From assembly GCF_000237325.1 (NCBI RefSeq), contig NC_017543.1:302577-366576 (forward strand): 64,000 nt of DNA, written 5' to 3'. Under the pieces are notes generated by a model. That model saw only the letters and a list, made by a program, of their open reading frames with translations. It searched no databases and was not told the origin of the DNA. The translations under genes were made by a program, and so were the position numbers. This stretch comes from Paenibacillus polymyxa M1. GTDB taxonomy: Bacteria; Bacillota; Bacilli; Paenibacillales; Paenibacillaceae. Shown piece by piece: positions 43,965 through 53,348 of the stretch (position 1 is its first letter; each line of letters starts with the position of its first letter).

Positions 43965-45038
43965 ATGCATATTGATGAACGCAAAAAGTTATTAAAAAGA
44001 ACTGAAAGTAAGTTGATTCAACTTCCCTGGTATGTAAAGGAGTTCATAGAATACAGTAAACGTAAACGGTCTCCTAATACATTATTAAACTATACCTTAG
44101 ATTATATAACTTTCTTTGATTGGCTCATTTCTGAAGGATTTTACAAAGGTGAACGAGTCGATATTCCGATTGAAGTACTGGAAAGTTTGCGGTTTTCTGA
44201 TATAGATCGGTTTGGTGATTTTTTGAGCTTTGAACATAACAACGCTCCCGAATCCGTTGATCGCAAATACGCTGCACTCAAGTCCCTTTTTCATTATTTA
44301 TCTCAGATATCAGAGGATGAACATAACTTTCCTTATTTAAAGCGCAATGTAATGATAAAAGTGCAATCATCTAATAATGAGAAGTCTACTCTTGAAGATA
44401 AGGCTGCACGTATCGAAAATAAGATTTTACTAGATGATGAAATTTTTGATTTTCGGTTATTCGTGGCTGAAGGGTTTAAGGAGACTATTAAGGACAATAG
44501 GCGGATTTTAAACTCGCACCTAAAGAATATGGAGCGTGATTTAGCACTTATAAGCTTAATACTTGGTTCAGGCATGCGAATTTCTGAAACAATTGCATTG
44601 GATTTAAATGATATCGATCGACTAAAATCAAAACTTTCTGTCACTCGTAAAGGTAACAAGAAAGATTCTGTGACTATAAGCGACATTGCTCTTCAGGATT
44701 TAACATCCTATCTACAAATTCGAGAAAGTCGTTACCATGTTACGGAACAGCAAACTGCAGTCTTCCTATCCCTTCCCACCGGGCCTTCTGGGAAAACTAA
44801 CAGGTTGACTGTAAGAGCTGCTCAAAAAATGATGGAACGTTACGCAAAAGCCTTTGGAAAGCCTGGTTTATCTATGCACAAACTTAGACACACTTTCGCA
44901 ACAAAATATAATAAAGAAAATAATAATTTAGGGGCTCTTAAGGAGCAACTTGGACATACAGATGTTAATGTGACCATGATCTATACACATATAGGTAATG
45001 AAGACAGAAGAAAATCTGTAAATAAGGCAGACAGCTAA
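43965..45038 (+). CDS. xerS: tyrosine recombinase XerS
   Basis: 357 residues, full length for XerS; ATG after CAGGAGG. The N-terminal SAM-like core-binding domain (LPWYVKEFIEYSKRKRSPNT, YITFFDWLISEGF) and the middle LKRNVMIKV follow streptococcal XerS closely. The catalytic domain has R205 (SGMRISET), H305-K-L-R308 (HKLRHTFATK), H331 (LGHTDVN) and the nucleophile Y340 (MIYTHIG). XerS is a single-protein Xer recombinase that resolves dimers at a dif-like site. I found no obvious dif site here. The gene may serve plasmid or chromosome dimer resolution or the nearby element. A LexA-type box suggests damage-linked expression. Confidence 0.85.
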   Translation: MHIDERKKLLKRTESKLIQLPWYVKEFIEYSKRKRSPNTLLNYTLDYITFFDWLISEGFYKGERVDIPIEVLESLRFSDIDRFGDFLSFEHNNAPESVDRKYAALKSLFHYLSQISEDEHNFPYLKRNVMIKVQSSNNEKSTLEDKAARIENKILLDDEIFDFRLFVAEGFKETIKDNRRILNSHLKNMERDLALISLILGSGMRISETIALDLNDIDRLKSKLSVTRKGNKKDSVTISDIALQDLTSYLQIRESRYHVTEQQTAVFLSLPTGPSGKTNRLTVRAAQKMMERYAKAFGKPGLSMHKLRHTFATKYNKENNNLGALKEQLGHTDVNVTMIYTHIGNEDRRKSVNKADS

Positions 45039-45150
45039 TGCGCAACCTTTTTATTGAAGTTTGATTCTAAATTATATGTCTTATGTACCTTAAAACTATA
45101 TATGCTGTAACTGCGAAATTCTACTATTCCTCTAAATCACAGAGAGGTAC

Positions 45151-45195
45151 AGTCAAGCAAAAAGCTGCCCACCTATGACGACTTTTTGCTTGACT
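45151..45195 (+). terminator. hairpin after xerS
   Basis: AGTCAAGCAAAAAG pairs perfectly with CTTTTTGCTTGACT across a 17-nt loop, about 110 bp after the xerS stop. Confidence 0.6.
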
Positions 45196-45538
45196 ATGAG
45201 TTTTAGTCTTAGCTTGATCGCACACTAACAAAAAAGGCCTGACAAACTATATTAGACCGTTATTAGTTCTCGGTTAGGGACCTTAATAACAAGCGGTCCA
45301 TTGCCAACACATCACTCCCATTCCACTCGCCTTTCTGAATCTGAAGAACCTCCCAGTATGCCTCTTTCTATTACCCTTACTCTGTATTTGAATTTAGGCT
45401 TGTAACGTAAATGACAGTAAGACAAGCTCTGAGTTGTTCTTCAAACAGTGTCTTCATTAACAACACTTATTAAAGAAGTATTGCAACTTTCATGACTTGT
45501 ATTCGTTAGAGAAAGAGAAAGGATGTGTACGTCTAAAC
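45196..45538. other. intergenic region
   Basis: It contains a GACCGTTATTAG...CTTAATAACAAGCGGTC imperfect inverted repeat (about 45257-45300). No gene is seen before the lipoprotein start. Confidence 0.35.
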
Positions 45539-46048
45539 ATGAACAAACCTGCTCGAATTATTTCTGTTCTTATATTTGCTGCAAGTGTAAGTGTATCTAC
45601 TGGTTGTGCAAAACAGGAAACAAAAAGTCCATCCACCAATGAAACAGTATCCTCAATAGCCTCAAAACCCGCAATAAAAAAAGAACCAGGTCAATCAGAT
45701 GCCCAGCATAGCTTGGACGAGATCAAATGGAATGAGGTTAAAGACCCTCTGATTGAGGATGGCATGATAACAAAACTTAAAGCGGCTATTGCTGCTTTTG
45801 TATCAAACAATTTGAATCAATTCCATGCTGCGCTTGCTCCAGACATTGGAGCAGGTCACGATTATCTTTTGGAGCATCCAGTGAAGTTTACAAGTATAGC
45901 TGAAGCTATAAAGGAAAAGGATCGGATACTGGTACCCGTAGTTGGCGAACGTCTTAATAAAGAAGAAGGTTCATCACCTGATGTAAGGTATACCTTTTAT
46001 TTTGAAAAAGATAAGGATGGAACATGGCAAATTGTTTCGATAGACTGA
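45539..46048 (+). CDS. secreted lipoprotein (169 aa)
   Basis: ATG 45539 gives MNKPARIISVLIFAASVSVS and the lipobox VSTGC, so the mature protein is lipid-anchored outside the membrane. A Ser/Pro/Lys-rich linker is followed by a helical and beta domain (ITKLKAAIAAFVSNNLNQFH, DVRYTFYFEKDKDGTWQIVS), a pattern common in NTF2-like lipoproteins. The ribosome site is not optimal; an upstream TTG (45497) is an alternative start but would spoil the signal peptide. Function unknown. Confidence 0.65.
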   Translation: MNKPARIISVLIFAASVSVSTGCAKQETKSPSTNETVSSIASKPAIKKEPGQSDAQHSLDEIKWNEVKDPLIEDGMITKLKAAIAAFVSNNLNQFHAALAPDIGAGHDYLLEHPVKFTSIAEAIKEKDRILVPVVGERLNKEEGSSPDVRYTFYFEKDKDGTWQIVSID

Positions 46049-46174
46049 TTCATTTTTCATTCCAATCCAGGATAAGACGTTCGATAAAATCAGAACGTCC
46101 CTCTTCTTTCTCTACATTTAACAAACTTGTGAGGTTGTTTAGCTAGTATTTACATAATAAATCCTTAAAAAGAT

Positions 46175-46212
46175 AAAATGAACTTCTTTCCTGAGAGAAG
46201 AAGTTCATTTTT
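46175..46212. terminator. bidirectional terminator between convergent genes
   Basis: AAAATGAACTTCTTTC pairs with GAAGAAGTTCATTTTTT; A and T runs on both sides serve the lipoprotein gene and the minus-strand sigma operon. Confidence 0.8.
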
Positions 46213-46216
46213 TCTA

Positions 46217-47689
46217 CTATTTGAGCAATACTGACCAGTTAGGGTCTTTGTATCGTTTATCCACCACTTCCCTTACTATGGTAAGCTCTTGGGGAATCTG
46301 ATCCAGCTTCATAATACGGAATTCAAAAGGCTGCTTTGCCCTACGATCCCCCATACTGATATATCCCTCTCTCCAATGATCAGTCAGCGTATTTTCAAAC
46401 GATGATCCCCCCACCGCACTTACGTCATACTGCTTACCTGCTGAATCATATGCTCTCCACTCCTCATGACTTATTTCATTATCCATTTTCCCGTAGAATG
46501 AGATGACAGTTTCATATGCGCCTTTGTTGACTTGCGATTTCTCAAGTGAAGCTCTAACCAACTCCAGGCTATCATTCATTATTTTAAAAGTTTGGGGTTC
46601 GGTCAGATCAGATGGTCTAAATGAAATCTTGCTTCCGTCCATTTCTGCAACCGAGTATGCATCAAGGACAAAGCGGTATGGTTTATCCTCAGGCAGGTAC
46701 TTGAAGGTATAACTCCAACGCATTTTTCCGTTTCCAACAACTTTATGATCAGATGTCATTAAGCTGTCCAAATAGTTCCTTTTTCTCGGATTCACCGAGT
46801 GAATCTCCTTTCCACCTGTAGTTTCGAAATGAAAGCTCAGCATCTGCTTTTCCCATAAATCACCGGGGGATCTTGCCATTGCCGCGTCATCAAGTTCGGT
46901 TTCTAGTTCGAAACGTACTCCTTGCACCATTCTCGTTAGCCTTTTTAATGTAACCGTCATTCCGTGCGGCGTTGTGTAACTCCCTGCCAACTCCTCTATA
47001 TTGTTCTGCTTGTTTGCCTCTTTCATATCAATATCAAAGCTAAAGTTCCAATTTCCTTTTATTAAGGATTCGTTACTTTGTCCAAGCGTTCCAATACTCC
47101 CTTCTATTGTAATCTTATCTGTTTTTAGCGGTTCACTAAAGAAATCAACCATATAATAAAAATCACTTGTGTACCCCATATCGTACATGCTACCCACTAC
47201 TTTTCCTTTATCATCTTTGATCGTAATCGTATTCGCATCGCCAAGACCGAGCTTGTCGCGATCATGCTTCCCATTTTCATCAAAAAGCTGAAGTGCAAGG
47301 GTCACTCGGGTAGGATCAGCAACAGCCTCATTAATCACCAGCGTGTAACCTTTGTCCTTCACCTTAATATGAGGATTAATCACCAATCCCAATTTCTGTG
47401 CACGCATCAGTCCGATATCTGGATTGTCCTTGGCAAACAATGACCTGAGTACTTCGGCAAATGTCGGAACGGTAAGGATAGTAACTGCACCCAGAACGAA
47501 AAAGAAAGCAACGGCTACTGCTGCCCATCTCCATCTTTTAAGGGGGGACCTCTTTTTTATATTTTGATCAAAAAGTGATGAAAGGGTGTTGTCCACAGCG
47601 GTCTCTACTGTATTAGGGATGACCAAGTCTTGTGCTTTGGACTTTAGAAATTGTTTTAGCACAGGGTCAACCGGATCATGATAGTTCAT
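46217..47689 (-). CDS. DUF4179-domain anti-sigma-type membrane protein
   Basis: 490 residues; ATG 47689 after GGGGAAGGAG. The N-terminal about 65 residues are cytoplasmic. A single membrane helix (WRWAAVAVAFFFVLGAVTIL) leads to a large extracytoplasmic part containing the DUF4179 region (PTFAEVLRSLFAKDNPDIGL, INEAVADPTRVTLALQLFDE, GLGDANTITIKDDKGKVVG). The start overlaps the end of the sigma-factor gene by 14 bp, so it is translationally coupled. The usual role of such pairs is to hold the ECF sigma factor until an envelope signal arrives. That role is inferred from family and gene order. Confidence 0.85.
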   Translation of the reverse strand: MNYHDPVDPVLKQFLKSKAQDLVIPNTVETAVDNTLSSLFDQNIKKRSPLKRWRWAAVAVAFFFVLGAVTILTVPTFAEVLRSLFAKDNPDIGLMRAQKLGLVINPHIKVKDKGYTLVINEAVADPTRVTLALQLFDENGKHDRDKLGLGDANTITIKDDKGKVVGSMYDMGYTSDFYYMVDFFSEPLKTDKITIEGSIGTLGQSNESLIKGNWNFSFDIDMKEANKQNNIEELAGSYTTPHGMTVTLKRLTRMVQGVRFELETELDDAAMARSPGDLWEKQMLSFHFETTGGKEIHSVNPRKRNYLDSLMTSDHKVVGNGKMRWSYTFKYLPEDKPYRFVLDAYSVAEMDGSKISFRPSDLTEPQTFKIMNDSLELVRASLEKSQVNKGAYETVISFYGKMDNEISHEEWRAYDSAGKQYDVSAVGGSSFENTLTDHWREGYISMGDRRAKQPFEFRIMKLDQIPQELTIVREVVDKRYKDPNWSVLLK

Positions 47690-48203
47690 ACTTAGATTCT
47701 CCTTCCCCAATAGCTAGCTCGGATAATTGCTGTCTGGCCCTAAATAATCTTGATTTTACCGTCCCTTCAGATATATTGAGTACTTTGGATATCTCCTTAA
47801 CCGATAAATCCTCAATATAAAAAAGCGTCACAGTAGTTTGAAGTTGCTCATCTAGTCCGTCAATTACCTCAAACAGCTCGATTTGTTCATACTCATCCTT
47901 GTATGACGTCTTTCTTAGATCATAAGGGACTGGGTATACTCTTCTCCTTTTCCTAATAATCCGATTACACTCGTTGATCAAAATCCGAATGATCCAGGTT
48001 TTAAAATAAGCAGGCTCTTTTAGTCTATGTACATTTGAAAAAGCTTTGGCAATGGTCTCCTGTATAGCGTCTGCACAATCTTCTTCGTTTTTAACGATCG
48101 ATCTTGCTACTATATACAAGCTTTGTTGGAGAGAACGTATAACATTCACAAAAGCTTCCTTGTCCCCTTGTGTTGCAAGCTCTGCTTTCTCTGTTAGTTC
48201 CAC
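47676..48203 (-). CDS. ECF-type RNA polymerase sigma factor
   Basis: 175 residues. Sigma region 2 (NVIRSLQQSLYIVARSIVKN, EDCADAIQETIAKAFSNVHR) and region 4 with its helix-turn-helix (LFYIEDLSVKEISKVLNISE, GTVKSRLFRARQQLSELAIG) are complete. The order and size fit SigV/SigW-like ECF factors of Bacillus and Paenibacillus. It is co-transcribed with the overlapping DUF4179 protein. Its target promoters may include nearby surface-protein genes, which cannot be verified here. The ATG follows a GGAGAGGGGG-type site. Confidence 0.9.
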   Translation of the reverse strand: MELTEKAELATQGDKEAFVNVIRSLQQSLYIVARSIVKNEEDCADAIQETIAKAFSNVHRLKEPAYFKTWIIRILINECNRIIRKRRRVYPVPYDLRKTSYKDEYEQIELFEVIDGLDEQLQTTVTLFYIEDLSVKEISKVLNISEGTVKSRLFRARQQLSELAIGEGESKYELS

Positions 48204-48288
48204 GCAATAGTTCCCCCTCTCCTTTAAAGTCTATCTATAAATTAGATCATCAAGGAAATGATTTGGTTCACAAGAAAATAAATTTTTT

Positions 48289-49037
48289 TTAAGCAGTATG
48301 GATACTTGGCCTTATTCTCGAAAATCGCGGAACTGTTGCCATCTTCATCAGCAGCCGTAAAATGGTAAACAAATGTAGGTTTGGCCAATCTTTACGCGGT
48401 GGAAATATGGCATCTAGCGGTTTGTTTGATTCGGTAATATGCTTCACGGTCAGGCCGCCATCCATTTCGATTTTGAACAATATCGGCTAGAAAATACGAT
48501 ATATGCTTCTACTTCCTTTGCACAGTTCGGACAGCTCTCACCCTTAATATCCTTCGGATCACCGACAGCATCCAGCTTTATGTTTACGGTGATTGGAATT
48601 AAAGTGGTATCGGTACTGATACCCTGTTTCTGAAAAGGGTGAATGTCAGAATCTTTTGTACCGTCACTCATATGACGTGCGTAATTCTCATAAAGATCAG
48701 ACTGGATTTTTTTTGTGAAGTAATCTCTGTTGTCATTAACTGAGTACAGGCGAGCCGTTACGTTTTTATCTTACGGCCCGGAAAATTGAATTTGTAGGTG
48801 AAAGTCGCCTCGCCGTGCATGCCCTTTCCTGTTTACCGTTGTCTGTGGCCCATTTCCCAGCGGTGTTTTTCCACATGTCGAAGTACTTCATGCCGACAAA
48901 GTAACGATCATTTTTGTCTGCAAAGTAGGACAGTAGAGTAATTTCTGTATCCGCAGCGGCCTTGTTTATAAGAAAAGAAAAAGGTGGGAGCTGCAACAGT
49001 AGCAGTACCCCCACCAGGATTATTGCATTGTGTCATC
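48289..49037 (-). pseudogene. decayed secreted-protein gene
   Basis: Frames read in order on the minus strand: a signal-like start (VGVLLLLQLPPFSFLINKAA), ADTEITLLSYFADKNDRYFV, then after a shift MHGEATFTYKFNFPGRKIKT, then after another shift NVTARLYSVNDNRDYFTKKI and MSDGTKDSDIHPFQKQGIST...CPNCAKEVEAYIVF. At least two frameshifts. The family is not recognised. It was probably an exported protein belonging to the surface-protein set. Confidence 0.6.
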
Positions 49038-49046
49038 TTCATAAGC

Positions 49047-49979
49047 TTAGTTACCTTTCCATAGGTTAACCATCATCGGAATATATCCATCTCCTTGCAA
49101 GCGAAATCCGATATATTCAATGTCTTGCAATTTGAATGTTTTATAATTTTTTACACCTTGAAAAAGTTCGTCTCCAGACGAATAAATAGGGTAATAGATC
49201 ATTTTTGTACCGTCTCCGTTATCTTTCATCAAGTCGTCCGTTGGGTATCGAAAACGAGCATCTTTGTTATTAGTTAAATAGAAAATAGGTCCTGCTGTAG
49301 ACTTTGTTTTTACTCTCATACGAAGGTAAGGTGTTCCATTAGAAGCAGTGTACGGTTCTACTGAATAAATATCTCTTAGCAGCTTAATAGGTAGGTCAGA
49401 CTCCTTGAAAATCAATACTTTGTCATAAGCCTTACCAGTTTCATCTTTCAAAAGAGCCGGTATAGTCCCAATTGTCTTTTTATACGGCTCAATGCTTACT
49501 TGCTGCCCTTCCAATGGAGCGATCGCCCTCTTGCCGATCCAAACCCACCGGCTAACCTTATCCCATTCCACCGTTTGGCCCAAGCCTTCGCTTACCAAGC
49601 GCAACGGCACAAAAGTACGGTTTTTCTTCAGGATAATCTTGGTTTCATAGGTTTTAGTTTGGCCGTCCACGGTTGCCGTGTTTTGGCCGACCGTCATAGC
49701 AACAGAATGAGCATCATTCTTGATCGACACGGCCAGCTTGCCGCCGGTCTTCTCCCATCCGACTTTCGCTCCCAGGGCTTCAGATACAAATCGGATCGGT
49801 ACCATAACGTAGTCGTTATTGTCCTGGAACGGTTGCGCGTCCGGAAATTGAATCGTTTTAGCATCCAGCAATACTTTAATCGGCTTGGCATTCTCACTTT
49901 TAGCTGCCTGCATAGGTGCAACAGTGCCTACAAGAAGCAACGCTGATGCGGAAATTGAAACCATCATTTTTTTAATCAT
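49047..49979 (-). CDS. copper-amine-oxidase N-terminal (stalk) domain protein
   Basis: 310 residues with a Sec signal (MIKKMMVSISASALLLVGTV, cleavage near MQA-AK). Residues about 30-155 hold paired Cu_amine_oxidN1 repeats: VMVPIRFVSEALGAKVGWEK and TFVPLRLVSEGLGQTVEWDK. This domain is widespread in Paenibacillus exported proteins, where it likely binds cell wall or partners. The C-terminal half (VEPYTASNGTPYLRMRVKTK...) is unassigned. An in-frame relative with one domain is at 53349. Confidence 0.85.
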   Translation of the reverse strand: MIKKMMVSISASALLLVGTVAPMQAAKSENAKPIKVLLDAKTIQFPDAQPFQDNNDYVMVPIRFVSEALGAKVGWEKTGGKLAVSIKNDAHSVAMTVGQNTATVDGQTKTYETKIILKKNRTFVPLRLVSEGLGQTVEWDKVSRWVWIGKRAIAPLEGQQVSIEPYKKTIGTIPALLKDETGKAYDKVLIFKESDLPIKLLRDIYSVEPYTASNGTPYLRMRVKTKSTAGPIFYLTNNKDARFRYPTDDLMKDNGDGTKMIYYPIYSSGDELFQGVKNYKTFKLQDIEYIGFRLQGDGYIPMMVNLWKGN

Positions 49980-49984
49980 TATTT

Positions 49985-50400
49985 AAATGCACTCTCCTAA
50001 AATAGTATGGGTGACACGCTTTTCCTGTTGGATCGTCCTCCCTCTTACCCTCGAACCACTGCTTGTCGCCTGCGTCATATGCATATACATAATCGAAGTG
50101 TGAAGGATATGCTGTTTCCAAGATTGTCTGCATACGCAAACGGCATTTTGGATCTCCAGACTTGTCGGTTCTCCTTCTCACCTTTTTTTAATGAAGGAAT
50201 TGCTGGTCAGTCCGTCATAATCCACTACTACTAGCACAGGTATGTACCTCTTTAACAGCAACAAAGATGAGCAATCGCTTGAACTTGATTCAGGGCGTCT
50301 TGCATGCCATCATCCCATTCAGTTGGTAAAATTCCCCGTCCAACATTTGGGTGGATAATCAAGTACTTATATTTTTAGACTACTAGCATAAAAAAGTCAC
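49985..50400 (-). pseudogene. remnants of an exported-protein gene
   Basis: The minus strand contains sensible pieces in different frames (GILPTEWDDGMQDALNQVQA; then MQTILETAYPSHFDYVYAYD and KREDDPTGKACHPYYF). No continuous frame longer than 70 codons remains. Family not recognised. Confidence 0.4.
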
Positions 50401-50460
50401 GGTATATCCGCTGACTTTTATACTAGTGGTCATTTCAAAAACCTTTTCCACTCTGTCGGT

Positions 50461-51804
50461 TTATATAGAACTCAGTACGTCACGCATATCCCGCAGCTCT
50501 TCTCTGGAGAATCTCTTACCAGTTAATGAAGAAACAAATGATTCTATATTATTAATAGTTGGCTTAGGCAAACCCATTACTAGACCCTTTGTTAGACGAA
50601 TTATTTCGCTTAGTTTACACTTGGCAAATTTACTAACTTCCTTATCCCAAATATAAACCGTATCACTATCTAAGTCTTCATCTTCATAATCAATATCATT
50701 TCCAAATTTTCGTAGGCAGAACTTCAACTCGTCTAAATACTGTATTTTCATAGTATGCTCGTTAACAATCTGGCTAAGTTTAATAATATTGTTTATAGTC
50801 AAAGCTGCAGGGCAACTATCCCCTTCTCCAAGTACATAATTACCAAAAACTTCGAAGAAACTCTTGAAACTTATATAAAGCGTTACTCTGGATCTACCAT
50901 ACTGAAATGTATAACCTCCTATTTCATGGTCTATACCTAAAAAGTTAGCTCCAGCAGCTAAAAAAAGCTCTTTTACGATTGAAATGTGTTTATCTACATA
51001 TTCTCTTTCCCAAATACAAGACACAGTTTCAAATGTTACTTTCCCGTTTTCTCTTAACATATTCTCTGTTTTCTGGTCCGCTCGATTTCTAAGCCAGTTG
51101 ATCATTTTTCTTGTAGCTATAAAAGGTGTATTTCGATTTATTTCTTGATACTTTTCAAACATCTCAATTGTACTTTTTTCACTACTAAGACGTACCTCAA
51201 TTTCTTCAAAGACCTGCTCTGATTCTATACCTTTCAGATAATTTCGATATAGATCTCTGAGTACCTCTCCGCTTTCATTATAAGGCACTTCCATTTTTCG
51301 AGGTAAAACTATATCATATTTCTCTGTCCTATGAAGCCACATTTCAATTGTCTGCTCCAGTCCAGGGAATCGTTTATTGATTTCACTAAATCTTCTGACT
51401 TCCTTTGCACTCGCAAGTAATTGTCTCTTAGTTTTTCCATCAACTAATGAATTCAGATCGACAAATTCTTCAGCACAATCTCTTCCAATATTTATTCTTT
51501 TTCCATTTATTTTATTTTGTATGTAACATAGGTATCTTGTAGGAGTTCCACATAAACTACACTTTTTTCTTTCAATTGGACCCAGATCTACTACAGGATT
51601 TACTACATTCTCATCACCTTTCCATTCTTGGCCACACTGTTTGAGAATAACTGGTGCCACATAAGTAAAATCAGTATGGAATTTTTCAGGAACATTTTCT
51701 TTTTTTAATGTTTCATTTTTTAAGAGCAATTTATGAAGCCATTTGTATTCTTTAATTATTTCACTATAAAGAAGTAAATTACGCTCTTTTCTGCTTATTT
51801 TCAT
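50461..51804 (-). CDS. hypothetical protein with zinc-finger motif (447 aa)
   Basis: The ATG at 51804 is preceded by GGAGGG at 14 nt. Around residues 82-110 a CSLCGTPTRYLCYIQNKING...RDCAEEF pattern suggests a zinc-binding knuckle. The rest is charged and helical (SAKEVRRFSEINKRFPGLEQ, FEKYQEINRNTPFIATRKMI) and ends with a basic C-terminal helix. No signal peptide or membrane segment, so cytoplasmic. It resembles phage or plasmid hypothetical proteins but no family is certain. It is divergent from the secreted-protein gene at 52153. Confidence 0.55.
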   Translation of the reverse strand: MKISRKERNLLLYSEIIKEYKWLHKLLLKNETLKKENVPEKFHTDFTYVAPVILKQCGQEWKGDENVVNPVVDLGPIERKKCSLCGTPTRYLCYIQNKINGKRINIGRDCAEEFVDLNSLVDGKTKRQLLASAKEVRRFSEINKRFPGLEQTIEMWLHRTEKYDIVLPRKMEVPYNESGEVLRDLYRNYLKGIESEQVFEEIEVRLSSEKSTIEMFEKYQEINRNTPFIATRKMINWLRNRADQKTENMLRENGKVTFETVSCIWEREYVDKHISIVKELFLAAGANFLGIDHEIGGYTFQYGRSRVTLYISFKSFFEVFGNYVLGEGDSCPAALTINNIIKLSQIVNEHTMKIQYLDELKFCLRKFGNDIDYEDEDLDSDTVYIWDKEVSKFAKCKLSEIIRLTKGLVMGLPKPTINNIESFVSSLTGKRFSREELRDMRDVLSSI

Positions 51805-52152
51805 GTTAGGAACTAACCCTCCATCTAACAAAATATAGTATTACACCACATTAAATAATACTATATTTTGTAGCAAGAGTGAATAAGTATTATGAGAAGT
51901 TGAATAGTAATAATATGATTCCTGGAAGAAGAAAACTAATCATGGCCATCCTTTTTGTAGGCAGCTATCGTTGCATGGAGGATTTATTTGTATATAATTA
52001 TGCAATTTTACTGGAAAAGTGGAAAACTCTGTGATCTTGATTTAATAGATATTTTTGTACATAATAGATTTGCGTAAAAAATACCAGAAAAAGGAGTAAA
52101 GTGTTTTTTTATGAAATTGTAACGACAAAAATTTAAGGGAGATGAATGGATT
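51805..52152. other. divergent intergenic region
   Basis: AT-rich region that should hold the promoters of the 50.5-kb (minus) and 52.2-kb (plus) genes. No palindrome of note and no further gene. Confidence 0.35.
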
Positions 52153-53298
52153 TTGAAGGTCAAGAGTTTATGTACGTGTGTTGTTGTAGGTATGATTTCG
52201 TTATCGCTAACTTGTTCAGCAGGTGCAGTTTCACTCCAAAATGAACAGTTAATCAATCCGTCGATGACTAGTTCAGACAATGCTATTTTGAGCGACATCA
52301 TCAACTCGCTGGACCCCGATGACAGAGAAAACGTTACATACATAGACGAAACGGGCAAAGTACTGGTAAACAAGGAAAGTTTAAGACAGGAAGTCATCCC
52401 CCTGGAACCTGTGAGTCTGGTTACGTATAAGAACTCGGATTCATCCCCTACATCCATAACTGACATTACGTACAAAGATAATATGTCTCTCACTTCCGTT
52501 ACTGATACTACGTATAAAAGTAATAGGTATAAAGATTCGACGGGGGATTTATATACTTTACCCGTATTACAGCCTAAACCGGCGTGTATGGGAAATCACT
52601 CCATAACACCAATGGATTTTAGCACTAACTCCGCAAGCTTCCCTGAATGTCGAGATCATAGAAACGGGCCTTATCGTTCGGTATGGTCACATATAGGGTT
52701 TGCATGGGCTAGTACAGTAGTTCATTTACCAACTGCTAGAGAGATTCGTGATAATAATAGTGGTTATAATGGAAGTACTGGATTTATCTATATGGGTGGT
52801 TGGAGTAACACCAATATGGCGGTTGATGTTGGTTTACAGCATAGTACAAAATATAATGACTGGGCTCCTTTCATGCTCATTGAAGGTGTAAAGAACCCTT
52901 ATACTTTTAAGCCACGCTTTGATCCTGATCAGGAAGTACGAATGAAATTTTATGTCCCTTCTGACGGTAATATTGCTTTGACTGTAACAGGTTATGCAGA
53001 CGGTGAAAAGATAACTAGAACCTATGTTGAGCCGGCGCCAGGTTGGACTGCGACTGGTAATGGTAACCTTATCAAAAGAACGACAAGTATAGGCCAGATA
53101 CAAGATCGACAAGACTATAATGATGGTTCTTACATCAGAAGAGTTCGTTGGTCTACATCCTATATTGGTACAAATTCAGAAGATAATATCCCTTGGCGAA
53201 ACAGTCAAACTTATGATTATTGTTCTATGCCACGGAGTAAAGTTGTAGTGGATTACGTACACGGAGGAGAAGAAACAGATAATATATTTTTAGATTGA
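52153..53298 (+). CDS. large secreted protein (381 aa)
   Basis: TTG start at 52153 after AAGGGAGATG. Sec signal MKVKSLCTCVVVGMISLSLT with cleavage near SAG-AV. The mature protein has a Ser/Thr-rich region with a short internal repeat (TSITDITYKDN, TSVTDTTYKSN) and a C-terminal beta-rich part (GFIYMGGWSNTNMAVDVGLQ, VRMKFYVPSDGNIALTVTGY). A decayed duplicate of its last 35 codons lies at 58830. Followed 50 bp later by the copper-amine-oxidase-N gene. Function unknown. Confidence 0.65.
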   Translation: MKVKSLCTCVVVGMISLSLTCSAGAVSLQNEQLINPSMTSSDNAILSDIINSLDPDDRENVTYIDETGKVLVNKESLRQEVIPLEPVSLVTYKNSDSSPTSITDITYKDNMSLTSVTDTTYKSNRYKDSTGDLYTLPVLQPKPACMGNHSITPMDFSTNSASFPECRDHRNGPYRSVWSHIGFAWASTVVHLPTAREIRDNNSGYNGSTGFIYMGGWSNTNMAVDVGLQHSTKYNDWAPFMLIEGVKNPYTFKPRFDPDQEVRMKFYVPSDGNIALTVTGYADGEKITRTYVEPAPGWTATGNGNLIKRTTSIGQIQDRQDYNDGSYIRRVRWSTSYIGTNSEDNIPWRNSQTYDYCSMPRSKVVVDYVHGGEETDNIFLD

Positions 53299-53305
53299 AT
53301 TCCGT

Positions 53306-53333
53306 GAGGGGCTGCTGCTAGCCCCTCTCTTTT
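53306..53333 (+). terminator. hairpin between the two secreted-protein genes
   Basis: GAGGGGCTGCTGCTAGCCCCTC plus CTTTT, 8 bp after the first gene. It may attenuate read-through into the next gene, whose AAGGAGG site follows at once. A related hairpin with changed bases is in the duplicate (58944-58968). Confidence 0.7.
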
Positions 53334-53348
53334 AAGGAGGATATTTTT

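Noticed and set aside
51900..52500. Antisense frames inside the 52153-53298 gene
   Set aside because: They are shadows of the real gene with a clear signal peptide on the plus strand.
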